Shown: positions 7,103 through 14,167 of the stretch, piece after piece | How the letters are laid out: every line of letters starts with the position of its first letter | Position numbering within the stretch: position 1 is the stretch's first letter | DNA from: Gammaproteobacteria bacterium | Lineage (GTDB): Bacteria; Pseudomonadota; Gammaproteobacteria; Xanthomonadales; Xanthomonadaceae | Reading direction: 5' to 3' | Assembly (NCBI GenBank): GCA_030431185.1 | Contig: JAUIJO010000054.1 | Coordinates: 1-14,399 of the forward strand | Length of the DNA stretch: 14,399 nucleotides | Made by a program: the position numbers and the translations under genes | The notes under the pieces: model-generated | Database searches by the model: none | The model's input: the letters and a program-made list of their open reading frames with translations, nothing else | Told to the model about the DNA's origin: nothing

Positions 7103-8265
7103 CGCACCCGGTACACGCTGGGGGCCGGCGCCGGCAGTTCACCCTCGATGTCGTCGTCGGGCAGCACCGGGCCGGGCTCGGGCAGCGGCTCGGGCATGCC
7201 CGCCACCGGCACCGCGCCCTCCATGGGCACCAGCACGTCGTCGCCCTCGGCCATGCGCTTGAGGCCGGCCAGGCCCGTCAGCAGCTCCAGTTCCAGCACC
7301 ACGCCATCGGCGTTGGCCGTGAGCGGCTTGATCCCGCGCACCACCGCCAGCCCCTGCAGGTAGCCCGACAGGCGGATGTAGTCGTCGGCGCTGTCCAGGC
7401 CCTGGAAGGTCACGGCATAGGTGCCCGCCGGGCCGACCGCGCTGCGCTTGGCATAGCGTTTGGTAAGGGCGTCCGCGGCGCCGTCGGCACCGGTGGCCAT
7501 GACCGAGCGCGCATCGGCGCCGCTCTCCGACCAGCGCGCCAGGACGCGGCCGCGGTCGACGAAGATCCAGTCCGCGGTCCAGCCGCCGCCGTCGCGGTAC
7601 AGCTTGCCCACCAGCTGCATCGGCGGGTTGTAGCGCTGCGAGGCACGGGCCACGGCAGCCGTGTCGCCGCGCCAGATCGCGCCGACGGCGGCCTGCTCGG
7701 CGGCGCTGCCGGAAGGCAGGCCCAGGCGGTAGCCGCGCTGGATCGCGCGATCGAGCACCGATCGGGCCACGGCCGACTTGGACAATCCGACCAGGCGCGG
7801 ACCGCTGCCGTCATCGATGGCCAGCCACAACACCGGCTTCGGACGCGGCTGCGGCCACACCGGGATGCCCAGGGTGGCGGCGAGCGCATCCACCGCGCTG
7901 TCCTGGAACTGCACGACCAGCATGGTGCGGTAGGTGGGCGACCCGCTCGACGTGACGGTTTCGTCCTGGCGGTAGTCATAGTGGCTGACGTACTCCCCGG
8001 CGCGCCGCAGCTCGCGGCCCACGCCCGGCTGCGATGCCGCCTGCCGATCCCCGGACAGCTTGCCCAGCACCTGCGCCAGTCCGCGCGCGAACGCCGCTTC
8101 GCGCTCGGCTTCGCCCTGGCCGCGCACCGCCACCTCGGCCGTGTAGACGTCCCCGGCGAAGGCACGGTCGCCCTCGACGCGCTGGGCCTGCGCCACGGGC
8201 GCCAGGATCGCCAGCAGGGTCGCCGCGGTCAGGGACAGGAAGGCCGTACGGATTGCGCCACTCAT
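7099..8265 (-). CDS. Exported DUF2066-family protein
   Basis: This 388-residue protein matches the DUF2066 family, of unknown function and usually found next to purM in gammaproteobacteria. A signal peptide is evident (hydrophobic 7-22, cleavage likely after VAQA, 24-27), so it should be periplasmic or envelope-associated. The N-terminal domain opens with VYTAEVAVRGQGEAEREAAF (40-59) and includes YVSHYDYRQ, both typical of the family; LVVQFQDSAVDALAATLGIPVW follows. The last about 45 residues are rich in proline and acidic residues (PEPLPEPGPVLPDDDIEGELPAP pattern) and look disordered. It is the first gene of the minus-strand operon with the permease and hda, and is transcribed divergently from purM. 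The start ATG at 8265 has no strong Shine-Dalgarno site. The molecular role is unknown. Confidence 0.85.
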   Translation of the reverse strand: MSGAIRTAFLSLTAATLLAILAPVAQAQRVEGDRAFAGDVYTAEVAVRGQGEAEREAAFARGLAQVLGKLSGDRQAASQPGVGRELRRAGEYVSHYDYRQDETVTSSGSPTYRTMLVVQFQDSAVDALAATLGIPVWPQPRPKPVLWLAIDDGSGPRLVGLSKSAVARSVLDRAIQRGYRLGLPSGSAAEQAAVGAIWRGDTAAVARASQRYNPPMQLVGKLYRDGGGWTADWIFVDRGRVLARWSESGADARSVMATGADGAADALTKRYAKRSAVGPAGTYAVTFQGLDSADDYIRLSGYLQGLAVVRGIKPLTANADGVVLELELLTGLAGLKRMAEGDDVLVPMEGAVPVAGMPEPLPEPGPVLPDDDIEGELPAPAPSVYRVR

Positions 8266-8329
8266 GCAGGATTCGCCGCCTGGTTTGCTTCGGAAACCCT
8301 GAAATGGTGCCGCAGTGGGGGCGGTACGT

Positions 8330-8348
8330 CCATCTATAATCGAGATGG
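8330..8348. promoter_or_regulatory. Inverted repeat overlapping a perfect TATAAT, purM/DUF2066 intergenic region
   Basis: TATAAT occurs at 8335-8340 on the + strand, a rare AT-rich site here. It lies within an inverted repeat, CCATCT (8330-8335) and AGATGG (8343-8348), with a 7-nt centre. On the minus strand the same bases read TATAGA (8338-8333), which could serve DUF2066 with a leader of about 60 nt. No convincing -35 is seen at the right distance for either direction. A repressor-type site over a -10 is possible but unproven. Confidence 0.4.
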
Positions 8349-8350
8349 CG

Positions 8351-8393
8351 GGGCGCCGGCAGCGCCCGCATGTCGCGACATGATCGGCCGATC
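8351..8393. repeat. Cluster of three adjacent inverted repeats upstream of purM
   Basis: Reading left to right: GGGCGC/GCGCCC with a 5-nt loop (8351-8367); the perfect 14-bp palindrome CATGTCGCGACATG (8369-8382); and the perfect 12-bp palindrome GATCGGCCGATC (8382-8393), sharing one base with the previous one. They lie directly downstream of the TATAAT-containing inverted repeat. Single palindromes of this size are not rare in GC-rich DNA; the back-to-back arrangement in the only long non-coding gap is what stands out. Confidence 0.4.
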
Positions 8394-8473
8394 GCCAGCC
8401 TGCGGGCCCACCGCAAGGCGGGCGTCGCCGGTCCCCCGCTGGCCACGGGGTCGACGGATCGGGCCGCCATGAC

Positions 8474-8482
8474 TGCTAAAAT
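8474..8482 (+). promoter_or_regulatory. Extended -10 promoter element for purM
   Basis: TGCTAAAAT reads as an extended -10 (TG, one base, then TAAAAT, five of six matches to TATAAT). Transcription would begin near 8489, leaving a leader of about 22 nt before the GTG at 8512. A TCGACG at 8451-8456 is a poor -35 with a 20-bp spacer; an extended -10 can compensate for that. This is the best-placed promoter for the purM-purN transcript. Confidence 0.5.
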
Positions 8483-8511
8483 GCCCCATTCTCCGCCGTC
8501 GAAGCCCTTCC

Positions 8512-9552
8512 GTGACCAGCCCCAAAGCCCCGCTGACCTACCGTGACGCCGGCGTCGATATCGACGCGGGCAATGAACTCGTCGAACGCATCAAGCCGCT
8601 GGTCAAGCGCAGCCATCGCCCCGAGGTCATGGGCGGGCTGGGTGGTTTCGGCGCCCTGTTCGACCTCTCGGCCAAGTACAGGGAGCCCGTGCTGGTCTCC
8701 GGCACCGACGGCGTCGGCACCAAGCTCAAGCTGGCCCAGCAGCTCGGCCGCCACGACACCATCGGCATCGACCTGGTGGCGATGTGCGTCAACGACGTGC
8801 TCGTGCAGGGCGCCGAGCCGCTGTTCTTCCTGGATTACTTCGCCACGGGCAAGCTCGACATCGACACGGCCGCCGCGGTCGTGGGCGGGATCGCGCGCGG
8901 TTGCGAGGAATCGGGCTGTGCGCTGATCGGCGGCGAGACCGCCGAGATGCCGGACATGTACGCGCCGGGCGAATACGACCTGGCCGGCTTCTGCGTCGCC
9001 GGCGTGGAGAAGTCGAAGCTGCTCGATGGCGGCCGCAGCCGCGCGGGCGACCTGTTGATCGGCATCGCGTCCAGCGGCCCGCATTCGAACGGCTACTCGC
9101 TGATCCGCCGCATCTACGACCGCGCCGGCCAGCCGGCCGGGCTGGAACTGTCGGACGGGCGCCCGCTGGTCGACGCGCTGATGGCGCCCACGCGCCTGTA
9201 CGTCAAGCCCATCCTGGAGCTGCTGGCCGCGCACGACATCCACGCGATGTCGCACATCACCGGCGGCGGCCTGACCGAGAACATCATCCGGGTGATCCCG
9301 GAGGGCCTGGGACTGGAGATCGACGCCGCCAGCTGGCCGCAGCCGCCCGTGTTCGAATGGCTGCAGCGCGAGGGCGCGGTGCCGGCCGAAGAGATGTGGC
9401 GCACCTTCAACTGCGGCATCGGCTTCGTGCTGGTGGTGGCGCCCTCGGACGCGGAGGCCATCGAGGCCGACCTCGCCCGCCTGGCGCTGCCGAGCTGGCG
9501 GATCGGCCAGGTGGTCGCGGCCGCGGACGACGCCCGCGTCAAGATCGCCTGA
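8512..9552 (+). CDS. purM: Phosphoribosylformylglycinamidine cyclo-ligase (AIR synthetase, PurM)
   Basis: This 346-residue protein has the normal length for PurM, which closes the imidazole ring (FGAM + ATP to AIR), the fifth step of purine synthesis. Family signatures are plain: the ATP-binding GTDGVGTKLKLA (64-75), IGIDLVAMCVNDVLVQGAEPLFFLDYFA (84-111) and GGETAEMPDMYAPGEYDLAGF (140-160); HITGGGLTEN occurs in the C-terminal domain. The start is a GTG at 8512 (MTSPKAPLTYRDAG); it is chosen because the family N-terminus begins there and an extended -10 ends 29 nt upstream. The Shine-Dalgarno site is weak (GAAG at 8501-8504). PurN follows after only 4 nt. Confidence 0.96.
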   Translation: MTSPKAPLTYRDAGVDIDAGNELVERIKPLVKRSHRPEVMGGLGGFGALFDLSAKYREPVLVSGTDGVGTKLKLAQQLGRHDTIGIDLVAMCVNDVLVQGAEPLFFLDYFATGKLDIDTAAAVVGGIARGCEESGCALIGGETAEMPDMYAPGEYDLAGFCVAGVEKSKLLDGGRSRAGDLLIGIASSGPHSNGYSLIRRIYDRAGQPAGLELSDGRPLVDALMAPTRLYVKPILELLAAHDIHAMSHITGGGLTENIIRVIPEGLGLEIDAASWPQPPVFEWLQREGAVPAEEMWRTFNCGIGFVLVVAPSDAEAIEADLARLALPSWRIGQVVAAADDARVKIA

Positions 9553-9556
9553 ACCC

Positions 9557-10222
9557 ATGCGTCGCATCGCGGTACTGGCCTCCGGCCGCGGCAGCAACCT
9601 GCAGGTCCTGGTCGACGCCATCGCCGCCGGACAGCTGAACGGCGAGATCGTCGGCGTGTTCTCCGACCGTTCGCGGGCCGGCGCGCTGCAACGCGCCCGC
9701 GACGCGGGCATCCCCGCCTTCTCGTTGAGGCCGCGCGATTTCGATTCGCGCCAGGCCTTCGACGACGCGCTGTTCAGCCTCGTCGACAGTGTTCAGCCGG
9801 ACCTCATCGTCTGTGCAGGATATATGCGACTGTTGAACGCAAATGTCGTGGAGGCGCGTCCCGGTCGCATGATCAACATCCATCCATCGTTGCTGCCCGA
9901 CTTCAAGGGCCTGCACACGCACCAGCAGGCGCTGGACGCCGGCGTCGGGCTGCATGGCGCCAGCGTGCACGTGGTGACCGCCGAGCTCGATGGCGGCCCC
10001 GTCGTCGCCCAGGCACGGGTCGCGGTGGAGGCAGGCGACGACGCCGCGAGCCTCGCCGCCCGCGTGCTCGAACGCGAGCACCCGCTGCTCCTGGCCACCG
10101 TGGCCGGCCTGCTGGACGGCCGTATCGCGATCCATGGCGCGCATCCGTGCTTCGAGGGCGAGCCCCTGCACGCGCCCTTGCAGCTGGGTGCGGACAATGC
10201 CCTGCATGCGCCTTCCACGTGA
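9557..10222 (+). CDS. purN: Phosphoribosylglycinamide formyltransferase (GAR transformylase, PurN)
   Basis: This 221-residue protein is the folate-dependent GAR transformylase, which transfers a formyl group from 10-formyltetrahydrofolate to GAR in the third step of purine synthesis. The N-terminus ASGRGSNLQ (8-16) is the phosphate-binding loop. The catalytic triad of the family maps to N107 and H109 (INIHPSLLP, 106-114) and D145 (ELDGGP, 143-148). AGYMRLL (87-93) and the folate-binding region around HGASVHVVTAE (133-143) are also typical. It begins 4 nt after purM and is surely cotranscribed. Slightly longer than the 212 residues of E. coli PurN, with a short variable C-terminal tail. The DUF3108 genes start 4 nt after its stop. 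Confidence 0.96.
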   Translation: MRRIAVLASGRGSNLQVLVDAIAAGQLNGEIVGVFSDRSRAGALQRARDAGIPAFSLRPRDFDSRQAFDDALFSLVDSVQPDLIVCAGYMRLLNANVVEARPGRMINIHPSLLPDFKGLHTHQQALDAGVGLHGASVHVVTAELDGGPVVAQARVAVEAGDDAASLAARVLEREHPLLLATVAGLLDGRIAIHGAHPCFEGEPLHAPLQLGADNALHAPST

Positions 10223-10226
10223 TCCC

Positions 10227-11027
10227 ATGCCAGTCCCACGCCTGATCGCCTCCTGCCTCCTCGCGCTGGCGCTGCTCGTGCCGGCGGCGGCCGGCCTCGC
10301 CCAGAGCCCGGTGGCCGGCGACGCCGTCGATGCCACCTCGACGCTCGAACGCGAGCCCGCCCCGCCCCTCGCGCCATTCGTGGCGCGCTACGAGGTCCTG
10401 GCCGGCGGCAAGGCGCTGGGCGAAGCCACGCTGCAACTGGTGCACCTGTCCGGCCCCCGCTGGCGCGTCGACCTCGACATGGGGGGCCGCGGCCTGTTCA
10501 AGCTGGCCGGCATCAACGCCGAGCAGAGCACCGTCTTCGAGGACACCGCCAGCGGGTACCTGCCGTTGAGCCAGGGCACCGTGCGCAAGACCCTGTTCAG
10601 CCGGAAGCAGACCACGGGCACCTACGATTGGGTCGGCAGAAGCGCGTCCTGGACGGGCGACATCAAGGAGAGCCGGGAAAAGCCCGTGCCCCTCCAGCCC
10701 GGCGACATGAGCGGACTGCTGATCAACCTGGCGGTGATCCGCGACGCCGGTCCGGGAGAGACCCTCCATTACCGGTACGTCGACAACGGACGCGCCAAGC
10801 CCCACACCTACCAGGTCGCGAGCGAGTCCGAGGGCGTCAAGGTCGGCGACCTGAGTTACAACGCCATGCGCGTCACCCGTGCGCCCGACGCCGGCGACCC
10901 GCACGACGACGAGGAAACGGTCATCTGGGTCGCCCACGGCGTGCCCACGCCCGTCCGGATGCTGCAGCGCGAGGGCGGAGAGGACAAGTACGACTTGCGA
11001 TTGGTGGATTACACAGGAGTGCAGTAG
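10227..11027 (+). CDS. Exported DUF3108-family protein, copy 1 of 3
   Basis: A 266-residue exported protein, recognised as DUF3108 by its W.GD.K...P..L.PGD...LL.NL block. The ATG at 10227 gives a signal peptide (hydrophobic 6-22, cleavage near AGLA, 22-25). The frame is open further upstream only because it crosses purN antisense-like sequence in another phase. The mature part starts with a linker rich in Pro/Glu (about 35-49), followed by FVARYEVLAGGKALGEATL. The shared core, residues 132-195, runs from TYDW through SWTGD, PLQPGD and LLINLAVIRD to HYRYVDNGR. Function is unknown; the beta-rich pattern suggests a periplasmic barrel or lipocalin-like fold (inference). It is placed 4 nt after purN, so it is probably expressed with purine genes. 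An extra DPHDDEETV acidic insertion near the C-terminus is absent from copies 2 and 3. Confidence 0.85.
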   Translation: MPVPRLIASCLLALALLVPAAAGLAQSPVAGDAVDATSTLEREPAPPLAPFVARYEVLAGGKALGEATLQLVHLSGPRWRVDLDMGGRGLFKLAGINAEQSTVFEDTASGYLPLSQGTVRKTLFSRKQTTGTYDWVGRSASWTGDIKESREKPVPLQPGDMSGLLINLAVIRDAGPGETLHYRYVDNGRAKPHTYQVASESEGVKVGDLSYNAMRVTRAPDAGDPHDDEETVIWVAHGVPTPVRMLQREGGEDKYDLRLVDYTGVQ

Positions 11028-11732
11028 ATGAGCTTCGCAACGGATACCCGCAAGACCCTGCTGAAGGCGCCGACCCTGGCGTTGGCGGCCGTGCTCGCGC
11101 TCGTGGTGCTGCCGGCCCGGGCCATCGAGCCCTTCACCGCCGACTACAAGGCCAGCTACATGGGCATGGAGGCCAACGGGCAGATGACCCTGGCCCGCGA
11201 CGGCGCCGACCGCTGGCGCTACAGCCTCAACGTGCGCAACGCCCTCGCCGACCTCAGCCAGGTGACCGTGTTCGAGGTCAAGGGCGACCAGTGGCGTCCG
11301 CTGAGCAGCGACGACAGCAACAAGGTGCTGGTCAAGCGCAGCAAGAAGACCGCCACCTACGACTGGGAATCGGGCGAAGCGCGCTGGAGCGGCGACGTCA
11401 AGGCGGACCGCGCGGGCCCCATCGCGCTCAAGCCCGGCGACCTGGATGCCCTGCTGATCAACCTGGCCCTGGTCCGCGACGTCGCGGCGGGCAAACCGCT
11501 GAAGTACCGCATGGTCGACGACGGCCGGGTCAAGCAGCTCGACTATCGCAACGCCGGCACCGATACCATCACGGTCGACGGGCAGTCCCACCGGGCCACC
11601 AAGGTGGTCGGCAACGACGGCCGGCGCGAGACCACGGCTTGGATCGTCGACGGCATGCAGGTACCGGCGCGCATCGTCCAGAAGGACAAGGACGGCGACG
11701 CGCTTGAACTGACGATGCAGGCCATCCACTAG
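11028..11732 (+). CDS. Exported DUF3108-family protein, copy 2 of 3
   Basis: A 234-residue exported protein homologous to its neighbours on both sides. The ATG at 11028 abuts the stop of copy 1; AGGAG at 11015-11019 lies 8 nt upstream, inside the end of copy 1. The signal peptide is long (basic 1-13, hydrophobic 14-29, cleavage likely after PARA, 29-32). The mature protein starts with IEPFTADYKASYMGMEANGQM, like copy 3 but without the Pro/Glu linker of copy 1. The core block, residues 110-173, agrees with copy 1 at 33 of 64 ungapped positions in my hand alignment. The role is unknown; periplasmic location is inferred from the signal peptide. A lysine-rich patch KRSKK (103-107) precedes the core. 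Confidence 0.85.
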   Translation: MSFATDTRKTLLKAPTLALAAVLALVVLPARAIEPFTADYKASYMGMEANGQMTLARDGADRWRYSLNVRNALADLSQVTVFEVKGDQWRPLSSDDSNKVLVKRSKKTATYDWESGEARWSGDVKADRAGPIALKPGDLDALLINLALVRDVAAGKPLKYRMVDDGRVKQLDYRNAGTDTITVDGQSHRATKVVGNDGRRETTAWIVDGMQVPARIVQKDKDGDALELTMQAIH

Positions 11733-11748
11733 CTCTAGGAGCCCATGA

Positions 11749-12435
11749 ATGAAGACACGAATTGCCTGCCTCTGGCTGGCCGGTGGCCTGTGCCTGGCCT
11801 CCCTCTCGGCCCACGCGCTGGAGCCGGCATCCGCGCAGTACCAGGTGAGCTACAACGGAATGGACGCCATCGGGAACATGGCGTTGCGCCCCGCATCCGG
11901 CACGCAGCGCTGGACTTACACGCTCACGCTTGGGAACCGCGTGGCCTCCATCGAACAGGCGACGGTGTTCGACGCCAGTGGCCCGCGTTACCTGCCCCTG
12001 GCCAGCAGCCGGCACCTGACCTATCCGCTCGGTCGTCGTGCCGTCACCACCCGATTCAACTGGCGCGAAGGCCGCGTCAGCTGGACCGGCGACGTGAAAC
12101 CCGCCAAACGGGGGCCCGTGGCACTGCAACGCGGCGACATGGATCCCTTGCTGCTCAACCTGAGCCTGGCATCCGACGCCGCCGCCGGCCGGTCGCTGAA
12201 TTACCGCGTGGCCGAGAACGGTCGCGTGCGCCCGATGGCCTATACCCGCCTCAGGAACCAGGACGTCACCGTAGACGGCAAGCGCTACAGCGCGATCCGC
12301 CTGTTCCACGCCGATGGTGCGAAGAAAACCGTCGTGTGGGTGGTGCCGGGTGTCCCGCTACCCGTGCGCATCCTCCAGCACGAGCCGGAGGGCGACACCA
12401 TCGACCTGCGCATGCAGTCCTGGCGCAAGGCCTGA
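11749..12435 (+). CDS. Exported DUF3108-family protein, copy 3 of 3
   Basis: A 228-residue exported protein and the last of the tandem series. The start at 11749 is preferred because AGGAG (11737-11741) is 7 nt upstream and gives a good signal peptide (MKTR, hydrophobic 6-19, cleavage after AHA, 21-23). A second ATG at 11745 opens a different frame with poor spacing. The mature part, LEPASAQYQVSYNGMDAIGNM, parallels copy 2. The core block (102-165) matches copy 2 at 30 of 64 ungapped positions by hand. Substitutions in the motif (RFNW for TYDW, LQRGD for L.PGD) make it the most diverged copy. It ends 48 bp from the convergent murA stop. Function unknown. Confidence 0.85.
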   Translation: MKTRIACLWLAGGLCLASLSAHALEPASAQYQVSYNGMDAIGNMALRPASGTQRWTYTLTLGNRVASIEQATVFDASGPRYLPLASSRHLTYPLGRRAVTTRFNWREGRVSWTGDVKPAKRGPVALQRGDMDPLLLNLSLASDAAAGRSLNYRVAENGRVRPMAYTRLRNQDVTVDGKRYSAIRLFHADGAKKTVVWVVPGVPLPVRILQHEPEGDTIDLRMQSWRKA

Positions 12436-12448
12436 TTCTGTGCACGGG

Positions 12449-12478
12449 CCCGTCCCCGCATTCGGGGGCGGAGACGGG
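12449..12478. terminator. Imperfect hairpin between convergent DUF3108 and murA genes
   Basis: In the 48-bp convergent gap, CCCGT (12449-12453) can pair with ACGGG (12474-12478) and CCCCG (12454-12458) with CGGGG (12463-12467) around a CATT loop, leaving a one-sided bulge. A structure here could end transcription from both sides, but no T-run follows on either strand, so it is not a canonical intrinsic terminator. Confidence 0.35.
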
Positions 12479-12483
12479 AGCGA

Positions 12484-13740
12484 TCAGTCGATCCGGCGGA
12501 TCACCGCGCCGAGGCCGGACAGTTTCTCTTCGATGTTCTCGTAGCCGCGGTCCAGGTGGTAGATGCGGTCGATCGTGGTCTCGCCCTTGGCGACCAGCCC
12601 GGCGAGGATCAGCGAGGCCGACGCCCGCAGGTCGGTGGCCATCACCGGTGCCCCGCTGAGCAGGTCCGCGCCGCGCACGACCGCGGTGTGCCCGTCGACG
12701 CGGATGTCCGCGCCCAGGCGCAGCAGCTCGTTGACGTGCATGAAGCGGTTCTCGAAGATCGTCTCGTTGATGACGCCCACGCCGTCGGCGATGCAGTTGA
12801 GCGCCATGAACTGCGCCTGCATGTCGGTCGGGAACGCCGGATGCGGCGCGGTGGTGATGTTGACTGCCCGGGGTCGGCGCCCGCCCATGTCCAGGGTGAT
12901 GCTGTCGCCATCGACCTCGATCTCCGCACCGGCCTGCTTCAGCTTGTCCAGCACCGCGTCCATCGTGTCCGGTCGCGCGCGGCGCACGGTCACGCGCCCC
13001 CCGGTCATCGCCGCCGCGACCAGGAAGGTCCCGGTCTCGATGCGGTCGGGAACGACCGAATGGCGTCCGCCGTGCAACGCGTCCACGCCTTCCACCACGA
13101 TGCGGTTGCTGCCCGCCCCCTGGATCTTCGCGCCCATGGCCTGCAGGCATTCGGCGAGGTCGACGATCTCGGGTTCCATCGCGGCGTTCTCGAGCACCGT
13201 GGTGCCCGCCGCCAGCGTGGCGGCCATCATCACGTTCTCGGTGGCGCCGACGCTGACCATGTCGAACACGAAGCGCGCGCCCTTGAGGCGCTCGGCGCGG
13301 GCCTTGATGAAGCCGTTCTCGACGGTGATCTCGGCGCCCAGCGCCTGCAGGCCCTTGATGTGCAGGTCCACCGGCCGGGAGCCGATCGCGCAACCGCCCG
13401 GCAGCGAGACCTCCGCATGGCCGTGCCGCGCGAGCAGCGGCCCCAGCACCAGGACCGAGGCGCGCATCGTCTTCACCAGCTCGTAGGACGCCACCTGGCT
13501 GTGGACCGTGGTCGGGTCGACCGTGATGCCGTAGTGCTCGTCGATGGTGATCCCGGCGCCCAGCTCGCCGAGCAGCTTCACCGTGGTGACCACGTCGTGC
13601 AGGTGCGGGACGTTGCTGATCTCCACCGGCCCGTCGGCCAGCAGGGTGGCGCACAGGATGGGAAGGACGGCGTTCTTCGCGCCGGAGATCTGGACCTCGC
13701 CATGGAGCGGACGACCGCCCTGGACAACGATTTTCTGCAT
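12484..13740 (-). CDS. murA: UDP-N-acetylglucosamine 1-carboxyvinyltransferase (MurA)
   Basis: This 418-residue protein has the standard length for MurA, which transfers enolpyruvate from PEP to UDP-GlcNAc, the first committed step of peptidoglycan synthesis in the cytoplasm. The substrate-binding pair is K22-N23 in SGAKNAVLP (19-27). The mobile loop is LPGGCAIGSRPVDLH (113-127), with C117 as the catalytic cysteine and fosfomycin target. The catalytic aspartate is D306 in PTDMQAQ (304-310), and R398 lies in HLDRGYE (395-401). All key residues of the family are therefore present. The ATG at 13740 gives the exact family start MQKIVVQGG; the longer open frame to 13947 overlaps the BolA-like gene. 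Its start lies 28 bp after that gene, so the two are probably cotranscribed, as yrbA-murA are in E. coli. Confidence 0.97.
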   Translation of the reverse strand: MQKIVVQGGRPLHGEVQISGAKNAVLPILCATLLADGPVEISNVPHLHDVVTTVKLLGELGAGITIDEHYGITVDPTTVHSQVASYELVKTMRASVLVLGPLLARHGHAEVSLPGGCAIGSRPVDLHIKGLQALGAEITVENGFIKARAERLKGARFVFDMVSVGATENVMMAATLAAGTTVLENAAMEPEIVDLAECLQAMGAKIQGAGSNRIVVEGVDALHGGRHSVVPDRIETGTFLVAAAMTGGRVTVRRARPDTMDAVLDKLKQAGAEIEVDGDSITLDMGGRRPRAVNITTAPHPAFPTDMQAQFMALNCIADGVGVINETIFENRFMHVNELLRLGADIRVDGHTAVVRGADLLSGAPVMATDLRASASLILAGLVAKGETTIDRIYHLDRGYENIEEKLSGLGAVIRRID

Positions 13741-13768
13741 CGGGATTCCGTGTCGGTGACGCGCCGGC

Positions 13769-13999
13769 TCAGGCGGCTTCGTCGGGAGTGAGGGTCTTGA
13801 GCGACAGCGCGTGGATCTCGCCGCCCATGCGATCGCCCAGGGTGGCGTAGACGAGGCGGTGCCGCGCCAGCGGCAATTTGCCCCGGAATGCCTCGGCCAC
13901 GACCGTGGCTTCGAAATGCACGCCATCGGCACCGCGGACCTCGGCACGGGCGCCGGGCAGGCCCTCTTCGATCAAAGACTGGATGATGCTGGGATCCAC
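13769..13999 (-). CDS. ibaG: BolA/IbaG-family protein
   Basis: A 76-residue BolA-fold protein of the IbaG (YrbA) type. Such proteins bind monothiol glutaredoxins with shared [2Fe-2S] clusters and are linked to acid and envelope stress. The family pattern is clear: a DGVHFEATVVAEAF stretch (25-38) with H28, RHRLVYATLGDRMGGEIHALSLKTLTP (46-72) with the conserved IHAL histidine at H63. The start is a GTG at 13999 (MDPSIIQSLIEEGLPGA), selected because AAGGA (14010-14006 on the minus strand) lies 6 nt upstream and the family starts here; the frame is open to 14092 but that extension is unlike the family. Adjacent to murA, as in enterobacteria, which supports the IbaG over BolA assignment. Confidence 0.9.
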   Translation of the reverse strand: MDPSIIQSLIEEGLPGARAEVRGADGVHFEATVVAEAFRGKLPLARHRLVYATLGDRMGGEIHALSLKTLTPDEAA

Positions 14000-14109
14000 T
14001 GGAGTTCCTTGCTGGGGCCCGCCGGGTCGGGCGCGGGCGTGGTGCGCTCGCCGGACGCGCGCCAGGCAGGCATTGGGGTGGCGGACAGGCAAACCGGTGC
14101 CGAACCGCC

Positions 14110-14115
14110 TAGAAT
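14110..14115 (+). promoter_or_regulatory. Possible -10 element for kdsD
   Basis: TAGAAT matches five of six positions of the -10 consensus and lies in the 168-bp gap between the divergent ibaG and kdsD genes, 52 nt before the kdsD ATG. No -35 hexamer at 16-18 bp is convincing; CGGACA at 14082-14087 is 22 bp away. Weak call. Confidence 0.35.
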
Positions 14116-14152
14116 CGACGGATTAGCGTAGCCCAAACCCCCACGGCCATAA

Positions 14153-14167
14153 ATGGCAATCTCCTGA
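14153..14167 (+). other. Four-codon mini-ORF abutting kdsD start
   Basis: ATG GCA ATC TCC TGA (Met-Ala-Ile-Ser-stop) ends on the base before the kdsD ATG and is in the same frame. Its first nine bases (ATGGCAATC) differ by one base from the kdsD start (ATGGCAGTC). It could be a tiny upstream frame that couples to kdsD, or a chance near-duplication. Confidence 0.25.

Noticed and set aside
5229..7142. Hda extended to a 637-codon fusion with upstream sequence
   Set aside because: The extension is a shadow of the permease in another frame; the GTG at 5942 overlapping the permease stop gives a normal-length Hda.
5648..7363. 571-codon + strand open frame across hda, permease and DUF2066
   Set aside because: It crosses three well-supported minus-strand genes, and its His/Gln/Arg-rich translation is typical of antisense frames.
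8341..8511. Purine riboswitch in the purM leader
   Set aside because: I see no recognisable purine-riboswitch core, and the family is mainly found in Firmicutes; only generic hairpins are visible.
10227..10302. Lipoprotein signal (IASC) in DUF3108 copy 1
   Set aside because: The cysteine is at residue 10, before the hydrophobic core, so it does not fit a lipobox; an ordinary signal peptide with a later cleavage site fits better.
9903..11729. 608-codon minus-strand open frame opposite purN and DUF3108 genes
   Set aside because: It is a shadow of genes with signal peptides, Shine-Dalgarno sites and conserved motifs on the + strand.
12556..13791. 411-codon + strand open frame opposite murA
   Set aside because: MurA on the minus strand has every catalytic residue; the opposite frame shows only compositional bias.
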